This document shows positions 17,489-27,129 of a DNA stretch of 64,000 nucleotides, in pieces. The position numbers and the translations under genes are program-made. Location: contig JAGWIW010000007.1 of the NCBI GenBank assembly GCA_028866015.1, positions 1 to 64,000 of the forward strand. The letters run 5' to 3'. The first letter of the stretch is position 1; every line of letters starts with the position of its first letter. This DNA comes from Betaproteobacteria bacterium. Its GTDB lineage: Bacteria; Pseudomonadota; Gammaproteobacteria; Burkholderiales; Ferrovaceae. Below the pieces are notes generated by a model, which saw only the letters and a program-made list of their open reading frames with translations, was not told the DNA's origin and did no database searches.

Positions 17489-18803
17489 GTCGGAGCAGCC
17501 CGTTGATGGAATCCAGGTCGGCCGCGCTCAGAATGCCGGCCGCGGCCTTGAGGCGCACACGCGCCACCACGTGCGCGTATCGTGCGGCCTGGTAGTTTTG
17601 TTCCGCGCGGATATAGTCGGTGGCCACTGCCAGCAGGTCGATGATGCTGCGCGTGCCCACCTCGTAGGCGGCACGCGTGCCCTCCAGCGAAACCCGGGCG
17701 GAGGCGGCCGCCTGCTGTGCGGCTTTCAACTGGGCGACGCTGTCCTCCAGGTCGTGAAAGGCGGTCTGTGTGGCCAGCGTCACGTCGTCGCGCAGGCCGT
17801 TGAGCGCTTCCAGGCCGGCCTGGGCCTGGGCTTGGGCCTGGTCCACGGTGGCGGAAATCTGCCCGCCGTCGAACAGGGGCATGCTGAGGTTGATGCTGGC
17901 GCCTTTCTGGTTGATGTCCATGCCAGGCAGCAGCATTCCCTGGGTGTGCTGAGCGATGCCCTGCAGGCTCACCACGGGCCAGCGCGCACGCCGGTTGAAT
18001 TCCACCTGTTCGCGTGCGATCTGCAGCTGGGCTTCGCTTTGGTGCAGCAGGGGCTGGCTTGCCAGGGCCGTGGTCACCCAGGGGTCGCTGCGATCCGGCT
18101 GGGGGGGCCTGGGTTCGAACGGGCCGAGGTCGTCCAGCGCGCCGGGGTGGTGGTGGGTCAGGCGCTGCAGGGCGCGTCGTGCCACGGTCACGGCATTGCC
18201 CGATTTGACGAGGTCGGAGCGGGCGGCATCCAGCCGGGCTTGCGCTTCGTGCACGGCGATCACATCGCCGGTGCCCACTTCCAGGGCGGCACGCGTCTGT
18301 TCGGCGATGGCCCCCAGCAACTTTTCCTGCTCCTGCGCCACGCGCGCCTGGGCTTCTGCCTGCAGCACGTCAAAGTAGGCGCCCGTCACCTTGAGGGCAA
18401 GCTGCTGCTGCGCATACACCAGGGCTGCCTCGCTGGCTTCGATGCGGCGGTCCGCCTGCGACAGCGCGGTCCAGGCCTGTCCGTTGAACAGGTTCTGGGT
18501 CAGGTTGACGCTGACGTTGTTGGAATCGTAGGTCTGGGACAGGGGGGTGCCAAAACCAGTGATGCCGGCCACGTTTTTGCCGGCGCCGGCCGCCAGTCCC
18601 ATGTGGGGCAGCCAGGCGGAACGCGCCAGCGGCTTGGTCTGCAGGTCGGCGTCAAGAGTGGCGCGGGCCTGGGCGATGGCCGGATCGGAGGCGAGGGCGG
18701 AGCTGTAGCTGTCAACCAGATTGTCTGCCCGCGCTGGCGCAGTCAGCAGGGCGGCCAGCAAAAAAGCGAGGCTGGCACAAGGAAGGGGCGAGGCGGCAGA
18801 CAT
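17472..18803 (-). CDS. TolC-family outer membrane efflux protein
   Basis: A 443-aa outer-membrane factor with an N-terminal signal peptide (ASLAFLLAALLTAPARA, cleaved near residue 26) and the two long repeats of the TolC family, seen as LVDSYSSALASDPAIAQARATLDA and the second half beginning LDDLGPFEP, each rich in coiled-coil alanine/glutamine helices (DQAQAQAQAGLEALNGLRDDV). The end of each repeat has the family-like YEVGTRSIIDLLAV. It is the first gene of the five-gene exporter operon, so outer membrane channel, adaptor, ATPase and both permeases are encoded together. It is divergent from the PAS/MCP genes. Confidence 0.92.
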   Translation of the reverse strand: MSAASPLPCASLAFLLAALLTAPARADNLVDSYSSALASDPAIAQARATLDADLQTKPLARSAWLPHMGLAAGAGKNVAGITGFGTPLSQTYDSNNVSVNLTQNLFNGQAWTALSQADRRIEASEAALVYAQQQLALKVTGAYFDVLQAEAQARVAQEQEKLLGAIAEQTRAALEVGTGDVIAVHEAQARLDAARSDLVKSGNAVTVARRALQRLTHHHPGALDDLGPFEPRPPQPDRSDPWVTTALASQPLLHQSEAQLQIAREQVEFNRRARWPVVSLQGIAQHTQGMLLPGMDINQKGASINLSMPLFDGGQISATVDQAQAQAQAGLEALNGLRDDVTLATQTAFHDLEDSVAQLKAAQQAAASARVSLEGTRAAYEVGTRSIIDLLAVATDYIRAEQNYQAARYAHVVARVRLKAAAGILSAADLDSINGLLRHAVRP

Positions 18804-18923
18804 GGCAGGGCCCGTTATTCGGTATTGGAAAATGGCTGCACTATGATTCTACTAAAGATTGGATGATTTTGATCGATATACGACCATGAGGGCCGGCATT
18901 GCGGCCATACTGCGAACCTTTTC

Positions 18924-19442
18924 ATGAAAAACAAGATAACGCCAACCACAGTCGAACGGGTGATGCGGGAGGAAGACTTCATCGTTTCGACCACGGACCT
19001 CAAGGGTCGCATCACTTACGGAAACCGCATTTTCGTGGAATTTTCCGGATACACCGAACAGGAGCTGCTGGGCGCCCAGCACAACATCATTCGTCATCCG
19101 GACATGCCCAGGGGCGTTTTCAAGTTGCTCTGGGACACCGTGCAGTCGGGCAACGAGTGCTTTGCCTACGTGAAAAACCTGGCCAAGGACGGCAGTTACT
19201 ACTGGGTGCTGGCCAACGTCACGCCGCTGTTCGATGTGGACGGGCGTATCGAGGGTTATTTTTCCGTTCGGCGCAAACCCACGCCTCAGGCGCTGACCGT
19301 GGTGAACGATCTGTACCGTCAGATGCTGGAAGCGGAAAAACGTGCGGGCGCCCGCGATGCCATTGCCGCTTCAAGCGAGCTGCTGCAAAAGACTTTGTCG
19401 GACAGGGGCATGAGCTACGATGAATTCATCCTTTCTATTTAA
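18924..19442 (+). CDS. Aer-type PAS domain protein (stand-alone)
   Basis: A 172-aa protein made almost entirely of one PAS domain of the aerotaxis-receptor type: [47 protein letters not shown], the [35 protein letters not shown] core and [10 protein letters not shown] are the hallmarks of Aer PAS domains, which bind FAD and sense redox state. There is no HAMP or signalling domain; a short helical tail follows. The next gene, a chemoreceptor without PAS, starts 23 bases before this one stops. The two look like an Aer receptor split into sensor and signaller. FAD binding is inferred, not seen. Confidence 0.88.
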   Translation: MKNKITPTTVERVMREEDFIVSTTDLKGRITYGNRIFVEFSGYTEQELLGAQHNIIRHPDMPRGVFKLLWDTVQSGNECFAYVKNLAKDGSYYWVLANVTPLFDVDGRIEGYFSVRRKPTPQALTVVNDLYRQMLEAEKRAGARDAIAASSELLQKTLSDRGMSYDEFILSI

Positions 19443-20874
19443 AATGGTCGGCTTGTTCTGGCTCAATGCTGCAGTGACCGGGATTGCCACCGGTATCGCC
19501 CTCTGGCTGGGTCCGTTTCATGCCATCCTGCTGGTATTTCCACTGTGTTCCGCAGGCATCGCGCTCGCTGGACAGATGCTCGCGGCCCGCTGGCTGAAGC
19601 CCCTGCCCAAGCTCAACGCGCTCATCCGCGAAGTGGTCCAGGGACGTTTCAACCGCCGCATCACGGAAGTGTCGGATGAGGGTGAACTGGGTCAGTTGTG
19701 CTGGAACTTGAACGACATGCTGGACCAGCTGGGTACATTTTTCCGTGAGCAGGAAACCACCTTTCGCAGCAATCTCGAAGGCAAGTTCTTTCGCCGTACC
19801 CAGCAGGTGGGCCTGCATGGCGGCTTCCGCAAGGGGCTCCACAACCAGGACATCCTGCTGGACAGCATGGCCCAGCAAAAGCGCGCCGCCATGCACAACA
19901 ACCTGATTTCGCGCGCCCACCATCTCAATACTTCCAACCTGCTGCCCAATCTCGCCTCCACCCAGCAGGACCTGAAAGTCATCACGGACCGCATGAAAGT
20001 GGTGACGGAGCTGGCCAACCGTACCTGCGAGGAGGCGGAAGCGGGCAAGCTGCTGGTGCAGGAAGTCGTGAGCAGCCTGAAGGACATCGGCGAGCGGGTG
20101 ATCCGGGCCAATGAAACCATCACCCAGCTCAGTTCGCGCAGTGTGGAGATCAGCAGTGCGGTCACCCTCATCAACACCATTGCGGACCAGACCAATCTGC
20201 TCGCGCTCAATGCGGCCATCGAGGCGGCGCGTGCCGGCGAAGCAGGGCGCGGGTTTGCCGTGGTGGCGGACGAGGTGCGCAAGCTTGCCGAAAACACCAA
20301 GCATGCGTCCAAGTCCATCGGCCAGATCATGGAAACCCTGCAGCAGGAAACCACCCAGATGCAGTCGGATTCGGAAGCCATGCTGACGGGCACCAACGCC
20401 TCGCAAGCCGTCATCGGGCAGATGGAAACCCGCTTCAACGGCTTCTATCACGCTTCCGTGGAAACCCGTTCCAATGCTGACTATGCCCATGACCTGAGCT
20501 TCTCCTCGCTGGTCAAGGTGGACCATGTGGTTTACAAGCAGCGTGCCTACGTGATGCTGAACGAGCCAGACGAGCAAAGTCGCCAGGCGGTATCTGTCGG
20601 TCACCGGGAGTGCCGCCTGGGCCAGTGGTACCGTACCGATGGTGAAAGCGCATTCGGGCATCTGGCTGCATTCAGAACCATGGATGCGCCGCACGGCCAG
20701 GTGCACGAAGGTGTTCACGAAGTGATGCGGCTGATGGATGGCTCCTGGCAGACCAACCAGGCCATTCAGGACCGGATCATGGGCACGCTCGAGCGCACCG
20801 AATCCGCCAGCCTGGACGTGATGGCGCTGCTGGGCCAGATGGTGCGGGAAAAACATCCTGAACTTGCAGCCTGA
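19420..20874 (+). CDS. Methyl-accepting chemotaxis protein with HAMP-like and C-terminal CZB zinc-binding domains
   Basis: A 484-aa chemoreceptor. Two membrane helices (about residues 8-30 and 35-55) leave almost no periplasmic sensor. A HAMP-like segment ([26 protein letters not shown]) leads into the signalling domain with the hairpin tip [20 protein letters not shown] and [16 protein letters not shown]. The C-terminus (about 365-440) is a CZB domain: [26 protein letters not shown], and H residues in FGHLAAF and VHEGVHE give the 3His-1Cys zinc site known for this family, linked elsewhere to zinc or hypochlorous acid sensing. Sensing probably comes from the overlapping PAS gene. Confidence 0.92.
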   Translation: MNSSFLFKMVGLFWLNAAVTGIATGIALWLGPFHAILLVFPLCSAGIALAGQMLAARWLKPLPKLNALIREVVQGRFNRRITEVSDEGELGQLCWNLNDMLDQLGTFFREQETTFRSNLEGKFFRRTQQVGLHGGFRKGLHNQDILLDSMAQQKRAAMHNNLISRAHHLNTSNLLPNLASTQQDLKVITDRMKVVTELANRTCEEAEAGKLLVQEVVSSLKDIGERVIRANETITQLSSRSVEISSAVTLINTIADQTNLLALNAAIEAARAGEAGRGFAVVADEVRKLAENTKHASKSIGQIMETLQQETTQMQSDSEAMLTGTNASQAVIGQMETRFNGFYHASVETRSNADYAHDLSFSSLVKVDHVVYKQRAYVMLNEPDEQSRQAVSVGHRECRLGQWYRTDGESAFGHLAAFRTMDAPHGQVHEGVHEVMRLMDGSWQTNQAIQDRIMGTLERTESASLDVMALLGQMVREKHPELAA

Positions 20875-20930
20875 CCCTGCCAAAGCCGGCCCCATGCTTT
20901 ACAATGCGCCTGGTTGGACAGGACGCGGAC

Positions 20931-23537
20931 ATGGGTGATCGGATGAGCCCCCAGGCAAAGGGCAGCAAAGACAAATTCAGGGTTTTTCTGGAGCAGGCTC
21001 CGGATGCGTTCTATGCGCATGACGCCCAGGGCAACATCACGGACGTCAACCGCAGCGCCTGCCAGAACCTGGGCTATTCCCAGCAGGAGCTGCTGGCGCT
21101 TAACGTGCTCGACATCGAGCAGGATTTCGACCTGCCTTCAGCCCAGGTCCTGTGGGACCAGATCAAGCCGGGGGAGACCCTGCGCTTCAGGGGAACCCAC
21201 CGGCGCAAGGACGGTTCCCTTTTCCCGGTGGAAGTGCATGCCACGGCCCAGGTTCACGAAGGGGAAAAAACCGTGTTTTCCCAGGTGCGCGACATCACCG
21301 ACCGCTTGCGCACGGCCTCCCAGCTTGAACGGCAAACCAAGTTTTATGAGGCGCTGAGCCAGATCAACCAGGCCATCGTGCGCATGGAGGAGGAATCCGA
21401 GCTGTTCCCCCTGGTGTGCCGCATGGCCGTCGAACACGGGGGCATGCAGCTGGCCTGGGTGGGCCAGGCGCGAGGCAATGCCATCGTACCGGTGGCTTCC
21501 TGGGGCGAGGGGCGCGAAAAGCTGGACGGCTTTTCCGTGGGGTTGCGCCCCGGCGATGGCGGCGACTGCGAGATGACGGCCATGGCCTGGAAGGAGCGGC
21601 GCCGGGTGGTGGTCAATGATGCCCGCAACGATGCGGATGCCGACCGCTGGCAAGATTCTGCAAAGCGCCTCGGCTGGGTTTCGGCAGGCGCCTTTCCGGT
21701 GCTGCGCCGGGGAAAAACCTATGCCGTGCTGACCTTGTGCCATCCCCAGGCCGAAGTCTTTGATGCCACGGTCACGGGCCTGTTTGATGAAGTGCTGGGA
21801 GACATTGCTTTTGCCCTGGACGCCTTCGAGCGGGAAGCCGAACGCCGGCGCGCCATGGACACGGTCAAGGCGCAGAACGATTTCCTGCGGGCCATTCTGG
21901 AGGCGGAGCCCGAATGCGTGAAAGTGGTGGCGCCCAACGGCAAGCTCATTCACATGAACCCCGCGGGGCTCGCCATGCTGGAAGTGGATTCGGTGCAGGA
22001 AATCCAACAGTGCGGGCTGCTCAATTTCATTCCGCCTCCCTATCGCAATGCCTTCAGCGAATTTCACCAGAGCGTGTGCGCCGGAGGCAGCGGCTCTTTC
22101 GAGTTTCCCCTGATCGGAAAAAAAGGAACCCATCGCTGGCTTGAAACCCACGCCACGCCGCTGCGCAACCCCAAGGGGGAGGTGACGGCCATGCTGGGCG
22201 TGACGCGCGACGTTACGGAAAAAAAGCATGCGAGCGAGCTGATCTGGCGCCAGGCCAACTTTGACCAGCTCACCGAGCTGCCCAACCGCAACATGTTCTA
22301 TGACCTGCTCAATCACGAAATCCGGCGGGCACAGCGGGACGATACGCTGCTTGCGGTGCTGTTCATCGATCTCGACCGCTTCAAGGAAGTGAACGATACC
22401 CTCGGGCACCAGATGGGCGACCTGCTGCTCATGGAGGCGGCCCGCCGCATCACCTCCTGCGTGCGCAAGTCCGATACCGTGGCGCGCCTGGGCGGCGACG
22501 AGTTCACGGTCATCCTGCCCCAGCTGCGCAGCACGAACCATGTGGAAAAGGTGGCCCAGGTCATCATCGACCGGCTGGCCGAACCGTTTGCGCTGGCGCC
22601 CAGCAAAGGGTCCGCGCACGTGTCGGCAAGCGTGGGCATCACGCTTTTTCCCAACGATGCCGCCGACGTGGAGTTGCTGATCAGCAATGCCGATCAGGCC
22701 ATGTATGCCGCCAAAGGTGCGGGCCGCAACCGTTTCAGCTTTTTCACGCGTTCGCTGCAGGAAAAGGCGCAGACCAAGCTCAAGCTCATCAACGATTTGC
22801 GCACGGCCCTGCGCTCGAACCAGTTCCAGATGCATTTCCAGCCTGTGGTGGACCTGGCCACCGGCCGCATCCAGAAAGCGGAGTCGCTCCTGCGCTGGCA
22901 GCATCCCGAGCGAGGCACTGTGCATCCCGCCGAATTCATTCCGGTGGCGGAAGAGACCGGCCTGATCGTGGAGTTAGGGGATTGGGCCTTCCGCGAAGCA
23001 TCGCGCTGGGCCAGTCGCTGGGCGCAGCAGCGCCCGGGGTTCCAGGTGAGCGTGAACATGTCGCCGGTGCAGTTTCGCAACCAGGGCAGTGCGCTGGGGT
23101 CCTGGATGGACCACTTGCACACCCTGGGCATCACAGGCCGCAACATCGTCATCGAAATCACCGAAAGCCTGTTGCTGGAGGCGGATCAGGCCGTCAACCA
23201 CCAGCTCGGAGGATTCCGCGACGCGCGCATTGAAGTGGCCATCGACGATTTCGGAACAGGCTATTCGTCCCTGTCCTACATCAACCGTTTCCCAATCGAC
23301 TACCTCAAGATCGACCAGTCCTTCGTGCACGATCTGACTCCCGGTTCCCAGCACCATGCGCTGTCGAAGGCCATCATCGTGATGGGCCACGAGCTGGGAC
23401 TCAAAGTGATTGCGGAAGGAATCGAAACGGATGGCCAGCGCAGCATGCTGCGTCTTGCCGGCTGCGATTACGGCCAGGGTTACCTGTTCTCCCAGCCTGT
23501 TGCGCCGGATACCTTTGAAGCGCATGTGTTCGGTTGA
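20931..23537 (+). CDS. PAS-GAF-PAS-GGDEF-EAL cyclic-di-GMP signalling protein
   Basis: An 868-aa soluble protein. Order: PAS (about 15-135, EQAPDAFYAHDAQGNITDVN), GAF (about 145-305), PAS (about 320-440, AILEAEPECVKVVAPNGKLI), GGDEF (about 450-605) and EAL (about 615-865). The cyclase site is intact (ARLGGDEFTVIL). The EAL motif reads KAESLLRW (ESL, first Glu kept) with an intact DDFGTGYSSL and AEGIETDGQ, so both synthesis and breakdown of c-di-GMP are possible. ATG 20931 has GGACG upstream; an in-frame ATG at 20904 overlaps a -10-like TACAAT, so it is less likely. Confidence 0.92.
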   Translation: MGDRMSPQAKGSKDKFRVFLEQAPDAFYAHDAQGNITDVNRSACQNLGYSQQELLALNVLDIEQDFDLPSAQVLWDQIKPGETLRFRGTHRRKDGSLFPVEVHATAQVHEGEKTVFSQVRDITDRLRTASQLERQTKFYEALSQINQAIVRMEEESELFPLVCRMAVEHGGMQLAWVGQARGNAIVPVASWGEGREKLDGFSVGLRPGDGGDCEMTAMAWKERRRVVVNDARNDADADRWQDSAKRLGWVSAGAFPVLRRGKTYAVLTLCHPQAEVFDATVTGLFDEVLGDIAFALDAFEREAERRRAMDTVKAQNDFLRAILEAEPECVKVVAPNGKLIHMNPAGLAMLEVDSVQEIQQCGLLNFIPPPYRNAFSEFHQSVCAGGSGSFEFPLIGKKGTHRWLETHATPLRNPKGEVTAMLGVTRDVTEKKHASELIWRQANFDQLTELPNRNMFYDLLNHEIRRAQRDDTLLAVLFIDLDRFKEVNDTLGHQMGDLLLMEAARRITSCVRKSDTVARLGGDEFTVILPQLRSTNHVEKVAQVIIDRLAEPFALAPSKGSAHVSASVGITLFPNDAADVELLISNADQAMYAAKGAGRNRFSFFTRSLQEKAQTKLKLINDLRTALRSNQFQMHFQPVVDLATGRIQKAESLLRWQHPERGTVHPAEFIPVAEETGLIVELGDWAFREASRWASRWAQQRPGFQVSVNMSPVQFRNQGSALGSWMDHLHTLGITGRNIVIEITESLLLEADQAVNHQLGGFRDARIEVAIDDFGTGYSSLSYINRFPIDYLKIDQSFVHDLTPGSQHHALSKAIIVMGHELGLKVIAEGIETDGQRSMLRLAGCDYGQGYLFSQPVAPDTFEAHVFG

Positions 23538-23630
23538 ACGCTCCCTGGCCGGGGGCTGTCATCATCCTGTCAATTGGATTGTGTAGGGTCGCGCCAGGGT
23601 ACTGGCTTGCGCGACGAGGGAGAAGTTTGC

Positions 23631-25460
23631 ATGTGGTATCTGGAATCGGACGATCATGACCTGCTGCGGGACATCCTGGAAAGGGGGAGCCTGACAGCGC
23701 TGTTCCAGCCGATCGTCAATCTCGATACGGCAGAAATCTACGGCTATGAAGGGCTCATCCGGGGTCCTTCCAACAGTCCGCTGCATTCCCCCCTGAGCCT
23801 GCTCAAGGCCGCTTCGGAATGCGGCCTGCAGTACAGGATCGAGCGACTGTGCCACCAGGTGCTGCTGCAGCGGTTCCAGGAACTGCGCCTGCCGGGCAAA
23901 TTGTTTCTCAACATCAGCCCAGACGTGCTGGTGCAGCGCAGCCTGCAGGACGGGGAGCCGGGCATGGCCCTGGTGGATTCCGGCGTGGCTTCCACGCAGA
24001 TCGTGATCGAGCTCACCGAAGGCGAGCGGATCGTGGACTATGGCCCGGAAAAGTTGGGTCATGCCGTCAACCGCTGTTGCGACGAAGGATTTTCGGTGGC
24101 CATCGACGACCTGGGCGAGGGTTTTTCCAGCTTGCGCCTGTGGTCTGAACTGCGCCCCGCCTTCGTCAAGGTGGACCGCCATTTCGTCCAGAACATCGAA
24201 CACGACCCGGTCAAGGCGCAGTTTGTGCGCTCGATCCTCGAAATTGCGCGGCGTGCCAAGTGCGAAGTGATCGCAGAAGGCATCGAAACCCATTCCGAAC
24301 TCATGCTGGTTAAAAGCCTGGGGGTATCCCTGGGACAGGGGTATTATTTTGCGCGGCCGCATGCCAGCCCAAGCCTGGTGGTGGCGGACAACGTGGTGCG
24401 CACCATCAAAAGCTTCATGGGCCAGCCGGTGCATGGCGAAACCTCCTGGGGGCGCGATGCCATTGTGGCACGCGACGTGATCCACAAGATTTCGCCTGTC
24501 ACCACCCATCAGACGAACGAGGAAGTGTTCCGCCTGTTCGAGGAAAATCCCCAGGTGGAATCCATTCCCGTCATCAAGGATGACGGCATTCCCGTGGGGC
24601 TGATCACCCGTTCCGCCCTCATCGGCAGTTTTGCCCAGCCTTACCGCCATGAGCTGTTCGGCAAGAAGTCCTGCACCCTCTACATGGATGCCAAACCGCT
24701 GCTGGTGGACAAGACGGCCACGGTGCAGGAAATCAGCAAGGTGCTGGGCAGTGCCGAGCGGCGCCACCTCATGCAGGGGTTCATCGTCACCGACAACGGC
24801 CGCTACTTTGGCATCGCCCACGGTCAGGACCTGATCCGCGTCATCACGGAAATGCAGATCCAGGCGGCGAAGTACGCCAACCCGCTCACCCAGCTGCCTG
24901 GCAACGTGCCCATCCACGAGCATCTGGATGGCCTGCTGCGTGCGCGCATTCCGTTTGCCGCCTGCTACTGCGACCTGGATCATTTCAAACCCTACAACGA
25001 CGTGTACGGCTTCAGTGCCGGCGATTCCATCATCCAGATGACGGCCAATATCCTGGCCGGCGTGTGCGATCGGGACCAGGATTTCCTGGGGCACATCGGC
25101 GGCGACGACTTCATCATCCTGTTCCAGAGCCGTGACTGGGAAGCGCGCTGCCAGGCCGCCCTGGACGAATTCGGCATCGCCATCCGCAGCTACTTCAGCC
25201 AGGAAGACCTGGAGCGGGGCGGCTACTTCACGGAAAACCGCCAGTATGAGCGGGAATTCCATCCGCTCACTTCCCTTTCGGTGGGGGCGGTGCTGGTTCC
25301 TCCGGGCCTGTTCTCCTCCTACATGGAAGTGTCCCGCCTGGCGGCGGGCGCCAAGAAGCAGGCCAAGCGCATGGCCGGGAATTCCCTCTTCATCAACCGG
25401 CGTTACGAACCTGCCCGGGATGCAGGCTCGTTGCAGACAGGCCTGGAAGCGTTGCAGTGA
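23631..25460 (+). CDS. EAL-CBS-GGDEF cyclic-di-GMP signalling protein
   Basis: A 609-aa protein with the unusual order EAL first (about 5-255), a CBS pair (about 270-415, VESIPVIKDDGIPVGLITR and FIVTDNGRYFGIAHGQDL), then GGDEF (about 425-600). The EAL signature is YEGLIRGP (EGL) and the loop is DDLGEGFSSL; the cyclase motif reads IGGDDFIIL, so both sites are variants whose activity is uncertain. CBS pairs typically sense adenine nucleotides. ATG 23631 follows a GAGGGAGAAG ribosome-binding site. Its TGA overlaps the GTG of modA, tying it to molybdate uptake genes. Confidence 0.92.
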   Translation: MWYLESDDHDLLRDILERGSLTALFQPIVNLDTAEIYGYEGLIRGPSNSPLHSPLSLLKAASECGLQYRIERLCHQVLLQRFQELRLPGKLFLNISPDVLVQRSLQDGEPGMALVDSGVASTQIVIELTEGERIVDYGPEKLGHAVNRCCDEGFSVAIDDLGEGFSSLRLWSELRPAFVKVDRHFVQNIEHDPVKAQFVRSILEIARRAKCEVIAEGIETHSELMLVKSLGVSLGQGYYFARPHASPSLVVADNVVRTIKSFMGQPVHGETSWGRDAIVARDVIHKISPVTTHQTNEEVFRLFEENPQVESIPVIKDDGIPVGLITRSALIGSFAQPYRHELFGKKSCTLYMDAKPLLVDKTATVQEISKVLGSAERRHLMQGFIVTDNGRYFGIAHGQDLIRVITEMQIQAAKYANPLTQLPGNVPIHEHLDGLLRARIPFAACYCDLDHFKPYNDVYGFSAGDSIIQMTANILAGVCDRDQDFLGHIGGDDFIILFQSRDWEARCQAALDEFGIAIRSYFSQEDLERGGYFTENRQYEREFHPLTSLSVGAVLVPPGLFSSYMEVSRLAAGAKKQAKRMAGNSLFINRRYEPARDAGSLQTGLEALQ

Positions 25461-26215
25461 AACGATTCGGGGCCATCCTGCTGCGCACCGTGCTGCTGGC
25501 CTGCTGGGCCGCCCAGGCGAGCGCGGCTGACCTGGTGGTGTCGGCCGCTTCCAGCCTGACTGCGGTGCTGGGCGAACTCAAGCCGGGCTTCGAAGCGCGC
25601 CATCCGGGCGACCACCTGCTTCTCAATTTTTCAGCGTCGGGAAGCCTGGCACGCCAGATCGAGGCGGGGGCGCCGGCCGACGTGTTCATCAGTGCTTCCC
25701 CCAAACCCATGGATCGGCTGCAGGCGCGTGGCCTGATCGTGACGGCCTCGCGTCACAACCTGCTTTCCAACAGCCTGGTGCTGGTGGTGCCGCAGGGGCA
25801 TGCCGGGCTGCAGGGCTTTTCCGGTTTGGCGGAAGTGGCACGGGTGGCCATGGGAGACCCCGGCTTTGTACCGGCCGGCCAGTATGCACGCCAGACGCTG
25901 GTGTATCTCAAGTTGTGGCAGGCCGTGCAGCCCCGCCTGGTTTTCGGGCAGGACGTGCGCCAGGTGCTGGAATACGTGGCGCGCGGGGATGTGGATGCCG
26001 GCCTGGTGTTCGCCACGGACGCAGCCCTGATGCCCGGGCGCGTGACCGTAGTGGCCAAGGCGCCGCCCGGTAGCCACGATCCCATCCGCTATCCGGTCGC
26101 CATTGTGGTTGGCAGTCGGCAGCAGGCCCTCGCCCGCGATTTCCTGGATTACCTGGCCGCTCCGGCGAGTCGCGCTCTTTTTGAAAAACACGGCTTCGAT
26201 TGGGCGGTAAAATAG
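25457..26215 (+). CDS. modA: Molybdate ABC transporter, periplasmic binding protein
   Basis: A 252-aa substrate-binding protein with a signal peptide (ILLRTVLLACWAAQASA, cleaved before ADLVVSAASS). Family motifs include VVSAASSLTAVLGEL, LNFSASGSLARQIEAGAPADVFISAS and the DVRQVLEYVARGDVDAGLVFATDA segment typical of ModA. It captures molybdate (and tungstate) in the periplasm for ModBC. The only in-frame start next to the signal peptide is GTG at 25457, sharing GTGA with the stop of the EAL-CBS-GGDEF gene, so there is no room for a dedicated promoter between them. Confidence 0.95.
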   Translation: MKRFGAILLRTVLLACWAAQASAADLVVSAASSLTAVLGELKPGFEARHPGDHLLLNFSASGSLARQIEAGAPADVFISASPKPMDRLQARGLIVTASRHNLLSNSLVLVVPQGHAGLQGFSGLAEVARVAMGDPGFVPAGQYARQTLVYLKLWQAVQPRLVFGQDVRQVLEYVARGDVDAGLVFATDAALMPGRVTVVAKAPPGSHDPIRYPVAIVVGSRQQALARDFLDYLAAPASRALFEKHGFDWAVK

Positions 26216-26241
26216 GCGCTGATCAATCCAGGGGCCAGCGC

Positions 26242-26445
26242 ATGAAAATCAGCGGGCAAAACAAGCTGCCGGGCGAAGTGGTCGCCCTCAAGAAAGGCGA
26301 TGTGGAATGCCAGGTCACCATGCAGGCCGGCGAGTTCCGCATCGTCTCCATCATTACCCGGGACAGTGCCGAAGAGATGGGGCTTGATGTGGGCGACCGC
26401 GTGGTGGCGCTCATCAAGTCCACCGAAGTCATGATCATGAAATAA
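26242..26445 (+). CDS. Stand-alone molbindin (single Mop/TOBE domain)
   Basis: A 67-residue protein, MKISGQNKLPGEVVALKKGD onward, consisting of exactly one Mop domain with the family pattern S-G-x-N-x-L-x-G-x-V and a VGDRVVALIKSTEVMI end. Molbindins form hexamers that bind molybdate/tungstate oxyanions in the cytoplasm. ATG 26242 is chosen because it begins the domain; an in-frame start at 26200 would overlap modA. It lies between modA and modB, and the neighbouring ModC lacks its own Mop domain (see findings). Confidence 0.92.
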   Translation: MKISGQNKLPGEVVALKKGDVECQVTMQAGEFRIVSIITRDSAEEMGLDVGDRVVALIKSTEVMIMK

Positions 26446-26463
26446 CGATCGCGCCGGTTGCCC

Positions 26464-27129
26464 ATGGAAGCTTTGCTTTCCGCCGCGCGCCTGTCGCTCC
26501 TGGTGTCCCTCTCGGCCACGGTCCTGATTGGACTGGCCGGACTGGGTCTTGCCTACCTGCTGGCTTCCCGGGAATTCCGTGGCAAGCACGTGCTCGATGC
26601 GCTCATTTCCGTTCCCCTCGTGCTCCCGCCCACGGTGGTGGGGTATTACCTGGTGCTCCTGTTCGGGCGGGAAGGGTGGCTGGGAGCGCCGCTCTACCGC
26701 CTGACCGGCTGGTCCGCCGTGTTCACATGGCAGGGGGCGGCACTGGCGGCGTTCGTGGTAGCCCTCCCGCTCATGGTGCGCGTTTCGCGGGCGGCCATCC
26801 AGTCGGTGGACCGCGACCTCATCCAGATCAGTGCTACTCTGGGCAAGTCGGAATGGGAGACGGCCTGGCACGTGGTGCTGCCGCTGGCGCGCCAGGGCAT
26901 TCTGGCCGGGCTGCTGCTGTCCTTCGCGCGGGCGCTTGGGGAGTTTGGCGCCACGCTCATGATTGCGGGCAACATTCCCGGCAAGACCAGCACCCTGCCG
27001 CTGTCCATCTACACGGCGTTCCAGAATGGCGACGACACGCTGGCGCAAACCCTGGCCTTGTTGCTTACAGTCATTTCAGGCGCGGTCATCTATTTTGCCA
27101 ACCGATGGACGGCATCGCGATGGATGTAG
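26464..27129 (+). CDS. modB: Molybdate ABC transporter permease
   Basis: A 221-aa inner-membrane permease with about five helices and the binding-protein-dependent transport loop PLVLPPTVVGYYLVLLFG and, further on, ATLGKSEWETAWHVVLPLARQGILAG, the EAA-type coupling motif that contacts ModC. LSFARALGEFGATLMIAGNIPGKT is the usual ModB C-terminal signature. ATG 26464 is preferred over TTG 26458. The end overlaps the start of modC by ten bases. Confidence 0.95.
   Translation: MEALLSAARLSLLVSLSATVLIGLAGLGLAYLLASREFRGKHVLDALISVPLVLPPTVVGYYLVLLFGREGWLGAPLYRLTGWSAVFTWQGAALAAFVVALPLMVRVSRAAIQSVDRDLIQISATLGKSEWETAWHVVLPLARQGILAGLLLSFARALGEFGATLMIAGNIPGKTSTLPLSIYTAFQNGDDTLAQTLALLLTVISGAVIYFANRWTASRWM

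Noticed and set aside
17424-18866. 480-aa open frame opposite the TolC-like gene
   Set aside because: Antisense shadow of the exporter outer-membrane factor.
21138-22925. 595-aa open frame opposite the PAS/GGDEF/EAL gene
   Set aside because: Antisense shadow of clear signalling domains.
23562-25262. 566-aa open frame opposite the EAL-CBS-GGDEF gene
   Set aside because: Antisense shadow; no motif or plausible start.
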